Source of the DNA: Dactylorhiza incarnata
Taxonomy: Eukaryota; Streptophyta; Magnoliopsida; Asparagales; Orchidaceae
Assembly: GCA_033032865.1 (NCBI GenBank)
Contig: JAWHQI010000079.1
Location: 9,800,501 to 9,864,500 of the forward strand
DNA: 64,000 nucleotides
Direction of reading: 5' to 3'
Part shown: positions 12,203 through 22,505 of the stretch, in pieces
Layout: every line of letters starts with the position of its first letter
Position numbering within the stretch: the stretch's first letter is position 1
The notes under the pieces: model-generated
What the model saw: the letters and a program-made list of their open reading frames with translations, nothing else
Databases searched by the model: none
What the model was told of the DNA's origin: nothing
Made by a program: the position numbers and the translations under genes

Positions 12203-12906
12203 CTATAAATTACCTGAGAGAAATAGCTCGGGGTACTCCGCAAGCATCGCTTGCTCTCTCTCCCAAGAGAGCTCCTCTCGGCCGCAATTATCCCACCGGA
12301 CTTTTACCATCCGAATGGACTTGTTCCGCAGCTGCTTTACTTCGGTATCTTCGATGCGTAAGGGCTTGACCTTCATCGACAACCCACTATCAACCGGAAC
12401 TTTGCCTACCGCAACGATATGAGTAGGCTCTTGCACTGCCTTCCTCAACACTGAAATGTGAAACACGTCGTGCAGACCGCTCAGCTCTGCAGATAGTGCA
12501 AGCCGATAAGCCGCATCACCAACACGCTCCACGATCTCAAACGGTCCTAAGTACCTTGGACTGAGCTTTTTCAAGCGTCGGATCCTTGATACCCCTTTGC
12601 ACGATTTGATCTTCAAGTAAACCCGGTCACCGACGGCAAACTCTAGGTTCCTATGCTTGGCATTGAAATACTTTGCTTGCCTATCCTGGGCAACCAATAG
12701 CCTTTCACGTATAGTCCGGATCATCGAAGTTGCTTCTTCAACATCCTTTCGCTTCAATAGCTTAGTATCGCCCGTTTCCGCCCAAGACAACGGCGTACGA
12801 CACTTCTTACCATAGAGGGCTTCGAAGGGAGCCATCTTTATACTGGCTTGATAGCTATTATTGTAGGCGAACTCGATCATGTAGAGATGATCTTCCCACC
12901 TCTTTC
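12203..12906 (-). pseudogene. Integrase C-terminus of truncated second Tekay copy
   Basis: About 225 residues identical or nearly so to the end of the integrase at 5470-6174: IEFAYNNSYQASIKMAPFEAL, LHDVFHIS, then a chromodomain-like tail ending with LSWEREQAM at 12203. Unlike the first copy, the tail has no premature stop. Sequence identity ends abruptly at 12906, where E gag begins in the other orientation. The catalytic core is absent. Confidence 0.9.
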
Positions 12907-13690
12907 CCGGCTTAAGGAATATGCCCGTGACTGGTGGCGGGCAACTATTCGTTTTACTTTTATAGGAGGCCCACTCATTACTATTCTATGTGGAGAATTT
13001 TTGGAGGCATTTTTAGAACACTTCATACCCGATGCTGACCGAGCCGAGCTGCAGGAGTGCTTTCTGCAGATTCGTCAAGGAGATTTGACGATACAAGAAT
13101 ACCAGGGAGAGTTTATCCACTTTGCCCATTTTGTAGGAATACTGGCGATGATAGATAAAGACAAAGCTTCTAGGTTCTACTGAGGTCTGCGCGGTGACCT
13201 CCGCCAGGCCCTAATTATGATAGCACAGAATTCATTCCACAACATCACCACCCACACCACTGCACTAGAGATGGACCAGATTATAGTAGCCCAATGACGG
13301 AGGAAACTTATAGAGACATTGTTTGCATCACGAGGATGGGGGAGGGTAGTTTCTCTTCGACAACAACTTCATGATAGAATACACCATCACCGCCACTAAC
13401 CATACCGACCAGCACCCTAGCCAGCAGTAGTAGTGCGACGAGATGTACCCTTCGCAGGGAACTCTTTCTATGCCATCTGCCCGAACATATCCAAGCTTTC
13501 TAACCAGAGTTCGTGGAGAGGCCTGGACTAGGAGCTGTTCAGGGAGCTGCAGATAAAGGACGAGAGCAGCATAGGAACGTCAGAGATGCACCTCTGGAGA
13601 CTTATGCTCTGGGCTTACAGCAAGGAACTACTTAAGATATAGTTATCGATATATAATTTCTCAGTGGTGCTTATCTTTTAGCTTGATGTA
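12907..13690 (+). pseudogene. E gag, C-terminal part, into protease remnant
   Basis: The first 270 bp encode a chromovirus capsid fragment: RLKEYARDWWRATI, FIPDADRAELQECFLQIRQG and IQEYQGEF. Past a TGA at about 13182 the same frame continues with GLRGDLRQALI, then falls apart with several stops. Around 13595-13640 a relic of the Gag-protease join (ETYALGLQQG) can be read. It continues the frame interrupted at 3424 and shows that the Tekay unit sits inside E. Confidence 0.7.
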
Positions 13691-13909
13691 ATCTCGGTTG
13701 TTATAAACAGTGTTATAAGATAAATAACTCTTTCTAGGATTACTTATGATAAGAGGTCAACCTGCCAAAAACCAATTTAATACAAGAACCACACACTCTT
13801 TTTTATCATGATACTTTGTTTCTTCAAAGACCAACATCATCCGATCGGCCGGAATGTCAATACGTATTTGACTTTCGGATGGATCAGATATAAACTTTAT
13901 GGAGAAGTG
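13691..13909. other. Unassigned segment left of element C
   Basis: AT-rich sequence between the E remnant and the C LTR. A 65-codon minus-strand frame (13757-13954) runs into the C LTR and shows no family motif. It does not match E integrase, which resumes at 54921, so part of E was deleted here. Confidence 0.4.
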
Positions 13910-14067
13910 TGTTGGAACACGGTCTTCCGCATCTCCTAGGTTTGAGAATAACAAATCCTATGTGTATGTGATCTTATGTGTTTAAGTGTGTAGGAAATAA
14001 TGTCATATGACTTAAGGATAACATAAAAAGGTTGCCCCTAAGTTTGAAGCCAAATTCCAGTAAGGTC

Positions 14068-14296
14068 ACTAACGCCGGCGGTAGCCAATAGCGCATGCGC
14101 TAGACTTGATTAGGAAATTCTGGGAAGCAATTATAGAAGGAGGTAGCATCGGTGGTAGCGGCTAGCACAGGCGGTAGCCCGACGCACAAGAGGAATTTCA
14201 GCAGGGTTTCCTTAGAATGAAAGATACACACACACACACGAAATATTGCCTAAATCGGGATAACATCGGCGGTAGAGATAGCGTCAGCGGTAGCTC
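14068..14296. repeat. CpG-rich motif cluster of element C LTR
   Basis: GCCGGCGGTAGC, AGCGCATGCGCT, GGTAGCGGCTAGC, GGCGGTAGCCCGACGC, CATCGGCGGTAG and CAGCGGTAGC occur within 230 bp, ending a few bases before the TATA box. AGCGCATGCGCT is a perfect palindrome. The 3' LTR keeps a decayed version at 46510-46685. Confidence 0.75.
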
Positions 14297-14302
14297 CAAG
14301 GA

Positions 14303-14310
14303 TATAAAAA
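14303..14310 (+). promoter_or_regulatory. TATA box, element C 5' LTR
   Basis: TATAAAAA lies directly downstream of the motif cluster and about 390 bp into the LTR. The 3' LTR has TATAAAAA at 46692. This fits the U3/R border of a plant LTR promoter. Confidence 0.7.
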
Positions 14311-14781
14311 GGACCCCTTGGCTCCGTCTTCTTCATCCACTTACACCCCTAAATTCCAGAGCTTCGTGCCACATCATATAGAGGAAGTTTTAGAGAGATA
14401 CTCCTATAAATCTATGAAGGCTTAAGGAGATCCGTGGAGAAGATTTCAAGATGCTTCATCATCGTGACGAAAGACCGCATTGACTATGATCATATTCCGC
14501 GGGACTTCATCCACTTCTTCAAGAGATCCACATAGGGAGTTTTTACATTTTTGTTGTTTCATTACTTTAAACTTTTGTACTCGTGCAGTAAATTTACCTC
14601 GTGTTAGCGACTAGGTCTAGGGTATAGATATAGGGGGTGCTCGTGGCCGTATTCGGGGGAGGATTGGCTAGAGAGGCTTGAGGCCATATCCGAGGAGGAT
14701 AGGCTAAAGCCATTGGTTCACGGGGATATGAGTAGGGATTGAAAACAAAAGGACATTTTACTTTTCTCCTTTGATTTCTTG

Positions 14782-14786
14782 CGTCA
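14782..14786 (+). repeat. Target site duplication of copia A, left copy
   Basis: CGTCA directly precedes the 5' LTR of copia A and is repeated at 41181-41185 directly after its 3' LTR. Confidence 0.95.
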
Positions 14787-14928
14787 TGTTGGAACAACCC
14801 TATTACTGTTTTGGGCTAGGATCACTATGTTTTAACTAAGGATCATGTTGACCCCACTGTATAACTTAAGGGTCAAGTCTTTAGGCTGATTGATTAGCTA
14901 GAACTTAAGGAATATTTAAGTTCCCAGG

Positions 14929-15119
14929 ATTCGTCAAATGGCGAGTGGCGTTCGACGAATGTATAGCTTCGTTCGACAAATTCTTCTCAGCAGACTGAAG
15001 AATTATAGCCAGTTCCAGCGCTCGACATTCTCTGAGCAGCGTTCGACAAATGGCAAGCAGCGTTCGATGAATTCCAGCCAGAGCTCGACAAATTCTATAT
15101 TAAAGCTCAATTCGACAAA
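14929..15119. repeat. TTCGACGAAT-type motif cluster, copia A 5' LTR
   Basis: At least eight variants of GTTCGACAAAT, GTTCGACGAAT, GCTCGACA and ATTCGTCAAAT lie within 190 bp. The core TCGA is self-complementary. The 3' LTR has the same array at 39756-39946. Further clusters of the same motif are inside the element at 18180-18350 and 36293-36434. Confidence 0.85.
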
Positions 15120-15455
15120 TACACGTCCAGATTAGTTATATCAGTTATTTTGTCAACTCTCTGAACACAGATCGACGACCTTAACGGATCTATTCAAGTA
15201 CTTTTGGACGTATTCAGTCAGTTTAGTAAGGACTTCTTATTCATTTATTATATTCTTTTATTCCTTCTATTCCAAGACAAGAATAGCCGTTGACATTTAA
15301 TGCTACGACATCTTTCACGACAAAGGAATCAAAAAGGACCTGCCAAAATCGTTATGGTGGCTGTTACAGTTCTAAGAAGGATTTAAGCCAGAATAATATA
15401 TTCCTTAAAAACATATGATTTGAATTTCAAATCAGAAAGCTATCAAAGAAGGAAG

Positions 15456-15462
15456 TATATAC
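15456..15462 (+). promoter_or_regulatory. Possible TATA box, copia A 5' LTR
   Basis: GAAGTATATACAAAAATAG is the best TATA-like element downstream of the motif cluster; the 3' LTR has it unchanged near 40285. Confidence 0.45.
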
Positions 15463-15935
15463 AAAAATAGTTGTACTCCTTTAGAGTGACACAGAATTCA
15501 CAGTTATTTTTCCAAGTCTCTCAGAAATACAGTTCCTTCAGAACAACAAGAATACAGAAGGATTTAGAGAAAGCAGCAGAAGAAGAAAACATATACAGAG
15601 AACATATACTTTCAGTCTTCTTCTTCCAAAAGGCACCATCTTCATCTCTCTGAGAACAACATTCATTCTCTCAGATCTGCTGCAATTTCAAATCTTCCAA
15701 AGTGCAACAACAATCTGAAGATTTACTTCTTCCAGATTAATCTGCTACAGAAGATTTTTGTTTTAGTGAAAGCTTCATCCTCAAGCTGTCAACAACTCCA
15801 ACAGACAGGGGGAGCTTTCATCCTCAACATCCTTTGTCTTCTCTCAGAAATATTGATAGAGAAGAACACTCTAAACCTTCTTTCCTTATCTTGTACAGGG
15901 TTAATTCTCCCTTCAAAAGTTTACACAGTGGTGGC

Positions 15936-16080
15936 AAGACACCTTATCAAAAAATCCTTGTGTGGTTTTTAAGCACCTTATCAAAAGCTTATTGGTGTGT
16001 GGACACCTTATCAAAAAACCCCTGGTCTTGAGCACCTTATCAAAAGCTCTGTGGTGTGTGGACACCTTATCAAAAACTCC
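15936..16080 (+). repeat. CACCTTATCAAAA short repeats in copia A LTR
   Basis: ACACCTTATCAAAAA or GCACCTTATCAAAAG occurs five times in both LTRs (second set 40776-40912). Short frames across them are chance. Confidence 0.8.
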
Positions 16081-16346
16081 TAGTGGATGTCCTACCAGCT
16101 GTGGTAGAAGAGTAGACGTACCCAGATTTATTGGGGAACGACTATAATTCCTTGTGTCCCCTGTGCTTGTGATTTTTCTGTATTGTTTCTGTGCTGTGTG
16201 CTTTCTTTATTCAAATTATATAACACACACTGCATTACACATATATATACATCAGTATTTTAATTCCGCTTTAAAAACTAATAAAAAGTTTTAATACTCT
16301 ATTCACCCCCCCTCTAGAGTAACTTAATATCCAACCTCCACTTTCA

Positions 16347-16364
16347 ATTAGTATCAGAGGCAGG
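16347..16364 (+). other. Primer binding site, copia A
   Basis: ATTAGTATCAGAGGCAGG follows the LTR and is a two- to three-mismatch form of the iMet primer site TTGGTATCAGAGC. Confidence 0.75.
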
Positions 16365-16458
16365 TTGATTCTTTACAGGCTAACACCTGAATCACAAAGA
16401 TCAATTAGATCTTAAATTTATCTAGAGTTTTTGTTTATCTTTTTTTTGTTAAAAACTC

Positions 16459-17574
16459 ATGACACAAAACAAGGAATACTCAAGCTCAAGTCCTCCAATG
16501 TGCAACCTTAGCAAGTTTGCACTTTGGAAAGCAAAGATTAGGCTTTATATGAACTCCATTGATGAAGAGATTTTTAATGTTATTCTGACAGGGCCTCCAG
16601 CACCTACAACATCAACCAGCACTGAAGCTATAGGAAATAATCATGTCGTCCCACCTCCTGAGTGGACAGAAACTCAAAAGAAGCAAATAAATGCAGATGC
16701 TAAGGCCATGAACATATTGGCTCAAACTATGTCTGATGACATATTTCAAAAAGTGGTTGAATGTACTTCAGCCAGAGAGATTTGGATCTCACTAAATAAC
16801 ATGGTTGCAGGTTCTACAGATGAGAGAAAAGACAGAAGATCACACTTGATCTCTCTGTATGAAAACTTCAAGAAAGGAGACACAGAGACAGTGGCTGACA
16901 TGTACAACAGACTCAGTCTCATAATAAATGAGCTGAAGACCTTGGACAAAGTGATTTCTATCACTGAAATAAATGACAAGATCTTAATGTGCTTCCCCAG
17001 CACATGGGACTCAAGAATCTGGCCAATCAAGGATGCCAGGAGTCTCAATGAGATTACCACAGAAGCACTATTGGGCAAGCTCAAATCTTATGAGCAGCTC
17101 ATCAAGTCCAGGGAAGCAGATTCATCCACTACATCTCCAACAACAAGGAAAGAAAAGAGCATAGCTTTCAAAGCAGCTGATGCAGAAGAAGGAAAAACTC
17201 CTGACAATGAGGAGATCATGAGTTTGATAGCCAAAAGATTTTACAAGATGGCTAAGAAAGACATCAAGAAAAAGTTGTCCAGAAGCTATGACAAGCCAAG
17301 GTATGACAAAAATCATGCTAATGAAATTATATGTTTTGTTTGCAGGAAACCAGGACACATTGCACCTGATTGTCCAGAAAATCAAAACAAGAAGGACAAG
17401 AAGGAAAAGAGAAAAGAAAAGGAAGAAAAGAGAAACTCCAGCAAATCTTCCTCCCACCGTCACAAAAAGAAAGGGAGAGGATTTGTGGCAAAATCCTGGA
17501 GTGAAACAGAATCTGAATCAGAATCTTCATCCTGCTCTTCTGATGAAGAAACAAAAGAAATGACCAATGCTTAA
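16459..17574 (+). CDS. Copia A Gag
   Basis: 371 residues from an ATG just after the leader. The N-terminal half is a copia capsid: LSKFALWKAKIRLYMNS, AKAMNILAQTMSDD, REIWISLNNM and LKTLDKVISITEINDKILMCF. A CCHC knuckle CFVCRKPGHIAPDC is near residue 290, followed by Lys/Glu-rich and Ser-rich tails. Gag forms the particle and packages RNA. The frame ends in TAA overlapping an ATG (TAATGG), and the acidic continuation lies in another frame, so a frameshift probably separates it from the rest of gag-pol. Confidence 0.9.
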   Translation: MTQNKEYSSSSPPMCNLSKFALWKAKIRLYMNSIDEEIFNVILTGPPAPTTSTSTEAIGNNHVVPPPEWTETQKKQINADAKAMNILAQTMSDDIFQKVVECTSAREIWISLNNMVAGSTDERKDRRSHLISLYENFKKGDTETVADMYNRLSLIINELKTLDKVISITEINDKILMCFPSTWDSRIWPIKDARSLNEITTEALLGKLKSYEQLIKSREADSSTTSPTTRKEKSIAFKAADAEEGKTPDNEEIMSLIAKRFYKMAKKDIKKKLSRSYDKPRYDKNHANEIICFVCRKPGHIAPDCPENQNKKDKKEKRKEKEEKRNSSKSSSHRHKKKGRGFVAKSWSETESESESSSCSSDEETKEMTNA

Positions 17575-18239
17575 TGGCCATTTATGACTCAGACAATGAG
17601 TCAGGACATGCTTCTTCATCCAGCTCTAATGATGATGAAGAAGAGAAGAATTTCTGCATGATGGCAATCAATGCCTCAGCCAACAATTCTGATGAAGAAA
17701 AATCAGAATCAGAAGCAGAAGATGATGCTGATCAGGTAATACCTAACTTTGATTTTACTTCCATTGAATTCAAGGATGAATTCAATGTTCTTTGCCTAGA
17801 CTTAATTAAATCTGAGAAGGAAATAATCTCACTCAGACTTAAGCTAGCTGAAATGAATAACTTAAGTGAAGAAAATGCTACTCTTAAGAAAGAGTTGGCA
17901 GCCTCCAGAGAACATACTATTCTCATTGAGAATAAATTATTTGAGGCCAAGTGATTTGAAGAATCCATAAATGGGAGAAGTATCAAACTGATGAACATCA
18001 CAAGCACTGTCAATGCTAGACTCAATAACAAACTGGGCTTGGGTGCTTCATCAAGTGAGCCACCTCTAATTAAGAAAAACATCCTCTCTACACCCATAAA
18101 ATTCGTCTCTGCTAAAGGCAAACAGGTTACTGAAGTCAATAAAGATGTTTCAAGCAAGAATATTAAGAATAAAAGAATTCAGAAGAATTCGTCGAATGGA
18201 GATCGACAAAAAGACTTCAATTTGTCAAACGGAGATTGA
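17574..18239 (+). pseudogene. Copia A gag-pol continuation, acidic coiled-coil linker (broken)
   Basis: The frame 17574-17954 is acidic and Ser-rich (SGHASSSSSNDDEEEKN), then a Leu-heptad coiled coil (LRLKLAEMNNLSEENATLKKEL). Copia elements of this type have such a stretch between the knuckle and protease. It ends in TGA; a second piece (17991-18239) carries on with further stops. It runs into the TTTGTCGA motif cluster. Confidence 0.7.
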
Positions 18240-18350
18240 TGAAAATTGAGAACAGACTTTCAGTATAGTTATCATATGGATGGCGCTCGACAAAATCATG
18301 CACATTCGTCGAACGGCGGTCGACGAATTTACCCAAATTTGTCGAACAGA
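18180..18350. repeat. TTTGTCGA/TCGACAAA motif cluster at copia A gag/pol junction
   Basis: AATTCGTCGAATGG, AGATCGACAAAA, TTTGTCAAACGGAG, GCTCGACAAAAT, ATTCGTCGAACG, GGTCGACGAATTT and TTTGTCGAAC occur here. Pairs such as ATTCGTCGA and TCGACGAAT face each other across a GC-rich spacer. The cluster precedes protease by about 200 bp and an acceptor-like TCATTGCAG at 18545-18553. Confidence 0.85.
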
Positions 18351-18548
18351 TATTATACATAAAGTTCTAAGATTTCTAATTCTAAATATGCTAAAAATCC
18401 TTTTACTGAGTGGGTAATACCTCCAATGAGATTCCACCCACAAGGCTATAAGGATCAGCCTGAAATATCCTTTATTTCTGAATTTTGTGGTAAGACAAAA
18501 GGACCCAAGGTAGTCTGGGTCAAAAACAACTAGTTTATTTTACTGTCA

Positions 18549-18980
18549 TTGCAGGTACACAGCTATCCAAGAATAAATGAAAAGTGGTATCTGGATAGTG
18601 GCTGCTCAAAGCATACGACAGGAAACAAGGCCAACCTGAACAACTACAAGGCAAAGCTTGGACCAAAGGTTGTATTTGGAGACTCCAACTGTGGACAGAC
18701 CAAAGGCTATGGAAAAGTCAAGGTTGGAGAAGTCACCTTCAAAGAGGTAGCTTATGTGAAAGGACTAAAGCACGCCCTCATCAGCATAAGTCAATTAAGT
18801 GATGAAGGGTATCAGGTAACTTTTAATAAATTGAATTGCCTTATTAAATCTACTGATAATACTACTGTTTTATCAGGTATCAGGCAAGGTAATATATATT
18901 TAGTGAATTTCAATTCATCTACTTCAGAAGTTTGTTTATTTAGTGATGGAAGCAAATCTAGTAACTTTGGCATAAGAGAT
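18549..18980 (+). pseudogene. Copia A protease and start of GAG-pre-integrase region
   Basis: Reads WYLDSGCSKHTTGNKANL, the catalytic DSG motif of copia aspartic protease, then VVFGDSNCGQTKGYGKV and LKHALISISQLSDEGY. The frame is good to about 18950; then the conserved WH..RLGH stretch is read in another frame, so there is a one-base change just before the solo LTR. There is no ATG near the start, as expected inside a polyprotein. Confidence 0.85.
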
Positions 18981-19243
18981 TGATGAGTCCTCATCATATA
19001 CACTTTTATGGACTCATCTGGGCCGTTTAGTTAGTCATTTCACTGCACTTTAGCCCTGTTTTAGTTTATATTTGATATTCTATGCTAGGTGCACTTTTAG
19101 GCCTATTTTGGTGTGATTTCATTGCTATCTTCATTAGTAGTTTTCATGTGCGGTTAAGTGTCACTTTCAGTGGCTAGATTAGTGTTGTACGCTGGAACAG
19201 TAGTCGTGCAGGTGTTCCCGGTGCAATTCTGCACAGGAACACT

Positions 19244-19602
19244 GCGCACGATCACTGGTTCTACTGCGCACGACCACTGGTCGTGCGCCACTGATCGTGC
19301 GCATTTAATGCCTTTTTCATAAGTTCTGTTTGGAGCAGTGCGCACGTCTATCGATGCTAGTGCGCACGACCACCGGTCGTGCGCCACTGCTCGTGCGCAC
19401 TTATCATTAAAATTCTGAGTTCTGTTTGCTGTATTGCGCACGACCACCGACGATAGTGCGCACGACCACCGGTCGTGCGCCACTGGTCGTGCGAACATTT
19501 TATTTTATAATTTCTGTCTTTGCAGGTTCCGTCCAGGCAGAGCGCACGATCACAGGATTCTAATGCGCACGACCGCTGGTCGTGCGCCACTGACCGTGCG
19601 CA
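19244..19602. repeat. Palindromic GCGCACGACCA/TGGTCGTGCGC cluster in solo LTR
   Basis: Four or five rounds of GCGCACGACCA followed within 1-6 bases by its complement TGGTCGTGCGC, plus a CACTG(A/C)TCGTGCGCA form, at roughly 75-110 bp spacing. The array ends 18 bp before the TATA box. The same arms occur in the Tekay LTRs. Confidence 0.9.
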
Positions 19603-19620
19603 CTGTTTAATTCTAGCGCC

Positions 19621-19628
19621 TATAAAAT
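19621..19628 (+). promoter_or_regulatory. TATA box of solo LTR
   Basis: GCCTATAAAATCC is a strong plant TATA box, immediately downstream of the motif cluster. Confidence 0.75.
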
Positions 19629-20244
19629 CCGCTGCTCGCGATTTAGGTCGGATCGCTCGCCCGACTCCGCCGTTTTCTGCTCCCGTCCGCCTGGTTTCGC
19701 TCCTCCATCGCCGCCCACCTTAGGGAGGATCTCCGGGCAAGCTTTCAACGCCAAATCTTCGCCGGAGTTTCCTCTCGGCCTCCTCCTTCATCCAAGAGCT
19801 CCAAAGGAAGACCTAGCCGCTATCTCCATCGAGCAAGAGGAAGTTTGCAACCTCTACCGGATCGTGACACGAAGAAGACGGGTCCATTGGAGAGTCGTGA
19901 CAGCTCTCTCTACCCCGGACGTAGTTGTGGACCGAGCTTGGACGCGGATTGACAACCCGGCGATTCCAACCGTGAATCTTCAACGAGCCTTCGGATTCGG
20001 TCGATTTCTTGCCTTGTTCTCCTTTTATTGATTGTTGTAATAGCTAGATCTTGTATATTTTGATGAAGTTGCACTTGAACTAGTTTGTATTTCCATATAT
20101 TTCATATGATTGTGAAATATTTGTTATTTGTGTGCTTGAGGAGCGCCACCATCCATTTTCCATCCCACGATCGTGTCCGGTGCCGCACTAGCAATTGCTA
20201 GTGGCGTGCTTGTCGAAGAGGTGCTTGCGACCCTCATCCCGTTA

Positions 20245-20447
20245 GCCTACTCGTCCACCCGCCTACCGAAGCGTGGCATCGCGGCCCGTATTCCATCCCG
20301 CCTAACGAAGCAGCGCGCTCAAGGCCTGCATAGTTCGATCCAATAGCCTACTCGTCCATCCGCCTACCGAAGCGTGGCATCGCGGCCCGTATTCCATCCC
20401 GCCTTACGAAGCAGCGCGCTCAAGGCCTGCATTGTTCAATTCCGCTT
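20245..20447 (+). repeat. 101-bp tandem duplication in solo LTR
   Basis: The unit starting GCCTACTCGTCCA repeats from 20245 to 20346 with few changes (CCGAAGCGTGGCATCGCGG, then AAGCAGCGCGCTCAAGGCC). A partial third copy follows to about 20500. Confidence 0.85.
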
Positions 20448-20786
20448 GCCTTCTCGTCCATCCGCCCTTGCGACGCAGCGCGCTCAAGGCCTGCCTAGTC
20501 TCCATCCCGCCAAGCGAAGCATTGCATAGCGGCATTGCATAGGAGTAGTTGATAGCTTTTATTTTATTTTCCAAAAGCCAACCCAACTCCCCCGCATTCC
20601 ATCCGACGTTAAGGACTTCAATCTCAAGTCCTACCTCGAACGTTAACTCCACCTTACTGTGTTCCTTGAGAGATTCGATACTCGGGGATTACTCCTCGTT
20701 TTATATTACTTGAACGATCGGTACACTGCCGTTTCGTGTCGCAGTCGAGCTACCGCCTATAGCGGTGTGTGAGATTTGCGCCATCA

Positions 20787-21943
20787 GAGATTAGGACATG
20801 TAAACCTTAGGACCATTGCTAAACTATCTAAGGACAATCTTGTTAGAGTATTACCCTCAGGTTCATACAAGAAAGAAGGTCTTTGTAGGGCATGTCAACT
20901 AGGTAAGCAAACTAAAAATAGTTTTAAATCATTATCTAAAAGTGATTCACCTAGAATCTTATATTTGCTACATATGGACCACTTTGGACCTATAACAACA
21001 CAGAGTTTAGGGGGGAAGTCTTACACTCTAGTTATTGTAGATGACTTCTCTAGATTCACCTGTGTGTTCTTTTTGAGAGAAAAGTCATATAACTTTAAAG
21101 TTCTTACAGACTTTCTTAAGAGCATACAGATTGAGTACTCTACTGTAGTTCGTTGCATTGATCAGAAGTGATCATGGTACTGAGTTTGAGTCTCTTCTTA
21201 TGCAAGAATTCTGTGAGAAGGAAGGTATCAGGCATTGTTTCTCAGCTCTTAGAACTCCTCAACAAAATGGGGTAGTTGAAAGGAAAAATTGAACTCTAAT
21301 TGAATCAGCAAGAACATTGCTTGCAGATGCTAATCTGTCCCTATCCTTTTGGGCAGAGGCTGTTAGCACAGCAAATTATGTTCTGAATAGAAGTTTGATA
21401 CACAAACTTAAGGGAAAGACTCCTTATGAATTACTTAAAAGGAAGAAACCTAAAGTTAACTATTTTAGAACATTTGGCTGTAGATGTTATATTCACAATA
21501 ATGATAAGAAATACCTTAGGAAATTTGAACCAAAATCAGATGAAGGAATTTTCTTAGGTTATTCTCAAATCAGTAAAGCATATAGGATTTATAATAAATC
21601 CACTTTTAAAATAGAAGAATCTATGCATGTCTCTTTTGATGAAACCAACATGTTTTACAAGGAGAAGATTCCTTCAACCATAGAAAATCTGCAGGTACCT
21701 ATATTATGTGAGCAGCTACATCAATTAGCTCTACATAAAGAAGGAACTCTGAATCTTGAACAGCAGAATGATGAAGAGAGTGAAGAAGAAAATTTCCCAG
21801 TTTTTGCTGAAAATTCAGAACAGACAACAGCAGATCACTCTTCACAAGATATAGCAGCTGAACAAATTCCCCAAGTGGTTACAATTGCTGAACCAACTCT
21901 TACTGTTAACCTCATCACAGTTAGAGATCATCCAATTTCATAA
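20787..21943 (+). pseudogene. Copia A integrase (broken)
   Basis: Starts with the zinc region QRLGHVNLRTIAKL and CRACQLGK, then catalytic-core blocks LLHMDHFGPI and VIVDDFSRF. A frameshift near 21165 moves the second catalytic region (DHGTEF) to another frame, and a TGA at about 21288 interrupts the Glu block PQQNGVVERKN. From 21317 the C-terminal part is open (FWAEAVSTANYVLNRS, FGCRCYIHNND) and leads to an acidic linker before RT. It cannot give a whole enzyme. Confidence 0.9.
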
Positions 21944-22505
21944 GTGATTGGAGATATTTCAACAGGTGTTCAAACAAGTCATCAACTACACCAAAATCAG
22001 ATGCATACTTGCTTTCTATCACAAGTTGAACCTCAAACCATAAAAGATGCAGAACAAGATCCAAATTGGATTCTTGCAATGCAAGAGGAGCTCAACCAAT
22101 TTGAAAGGAACAAGGTTTGTGATTTGGTTCCAAGACCAAAGAACTATCCAGTGATTGGAACCAAATGGATCTACAGGAACAAGCTGGATGAAGAGGGAAA
22201 TATTATGAGAAACAAAGCTAGGCTAGTAGCTCAAGGATACTCACAGGAAGAATGGATAGACTATGATCAGACATTTGCACCAGTTGCAAGGTTAGAAGCA
22301 ATCAGGTTCTTCCTTGCATTTGCTGTATACAAAAGATTCAAAGTCTATCAAATGGATGTAAAGAGTGCATTCCTAAATGGAGAAATTAAAGAAGAAGTTT
22401 ATGTGAAACAACCACCAGGTTTCATCTCTCCAACTCAACCCTCCTTTGTATTTAAGCTTAAGAAAGCTCTCTATGGTCTCAAACAAGCTCCTAGAGCATG
22501 GTATG
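21944..22505 (+). pseudogene. Copia A reverse transcriptase, 5' part
   Basis: Copia RT blocks in order: [82 protein letters not shown] and [16 protein letters not shown]. The Tat gypsy is inserted right after AWY; RT resumes at 35207 in the same frame. Confidence 0.9.

Larger units (their letters stand above)
3425..12906 (-). mobile_element. Tekay/Del-like chromovirus, LTR-internal-LTR plus truncated second copy
   Basis: On the minus strand the order is partial internal (12906-12139), LTR (12138-10158), complete internal (10157-5406), LTR (5405-3425). Gag, protease, RT, RNase H, integrase and a chromodomain-like tail occur in chromovirus order. Both LTRs are exactly 1981 bp and differ at about two dozen positions by eye (about 1.2%), so insertion is fairly recent. 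The right copy is cut at 12906, where it abuts E gag, so no right-hand target duplication survives. The element is inactive because of the lesions listed under its genes. Confidence 0.9.
13910..14786 (+). mobile_element. Copia C 5' LTR, part 1
   Basis: It begins TGTTGGAACACGG and is collinear with the copy at 46356-47236. It is split by copia A at 14786/41186; the target CGTCA is duplicated. The promoter part holds GGCGGTAGC-type motifs and a TATA box at 14303. Confidence 0.9.
14787..16346 (+). mobile_element. Copia A 5' LTR
   Basis: 1560 bp, TGTTGGAACA to CACTTTCA, closely matching 39614-41180. The promoter half has the TTCGACAAAT motif cluster. The second half has a run of CACCTTATCAAAA phrases (about 15940-16075) at 25-45 bp spacing, and ends in the pyrimidine-rich CACCCCCCCTCTAGAG. 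Confidence 0.95.
18981..20786. mobile_element. Solo LTR inserted in copia A
   Basis: TGATGAGTCC...GCGCCATCA, 1806 bp, bounded by GAGAT at 18976-18980 and 20787-20791. Removing it and one GAGAT restores contiguity of the copia A coding region, so the boundaries are firm. It has no coding region. It contains the GCGCACGACCA motif cluster, a TATA box at 19621 and a 101-bp tandem duplication. The TATA places its transcription on the plus strand. Length and 5-bp duplication suit a gypsy family, which I cannot name. Confidence 0.9.

Noticed and set aside
13757..13954. 65-codon minus-strand frame beside element C
   Set aside because: It runs across the C LTR border and lacks any motif.
15160..16150. 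Several 60-70 codon frames in the copia A LTR
   Set aside because: The same frames occur in the 3' LTR with differing ends and have no motif; they are LTR sequence.
19154..19590. Repeat-rich frames on both strands in the solo LTR
   Set aside because: They exist only because the GCGCACGACC array lacks stops; an LTR promoter is not coding.
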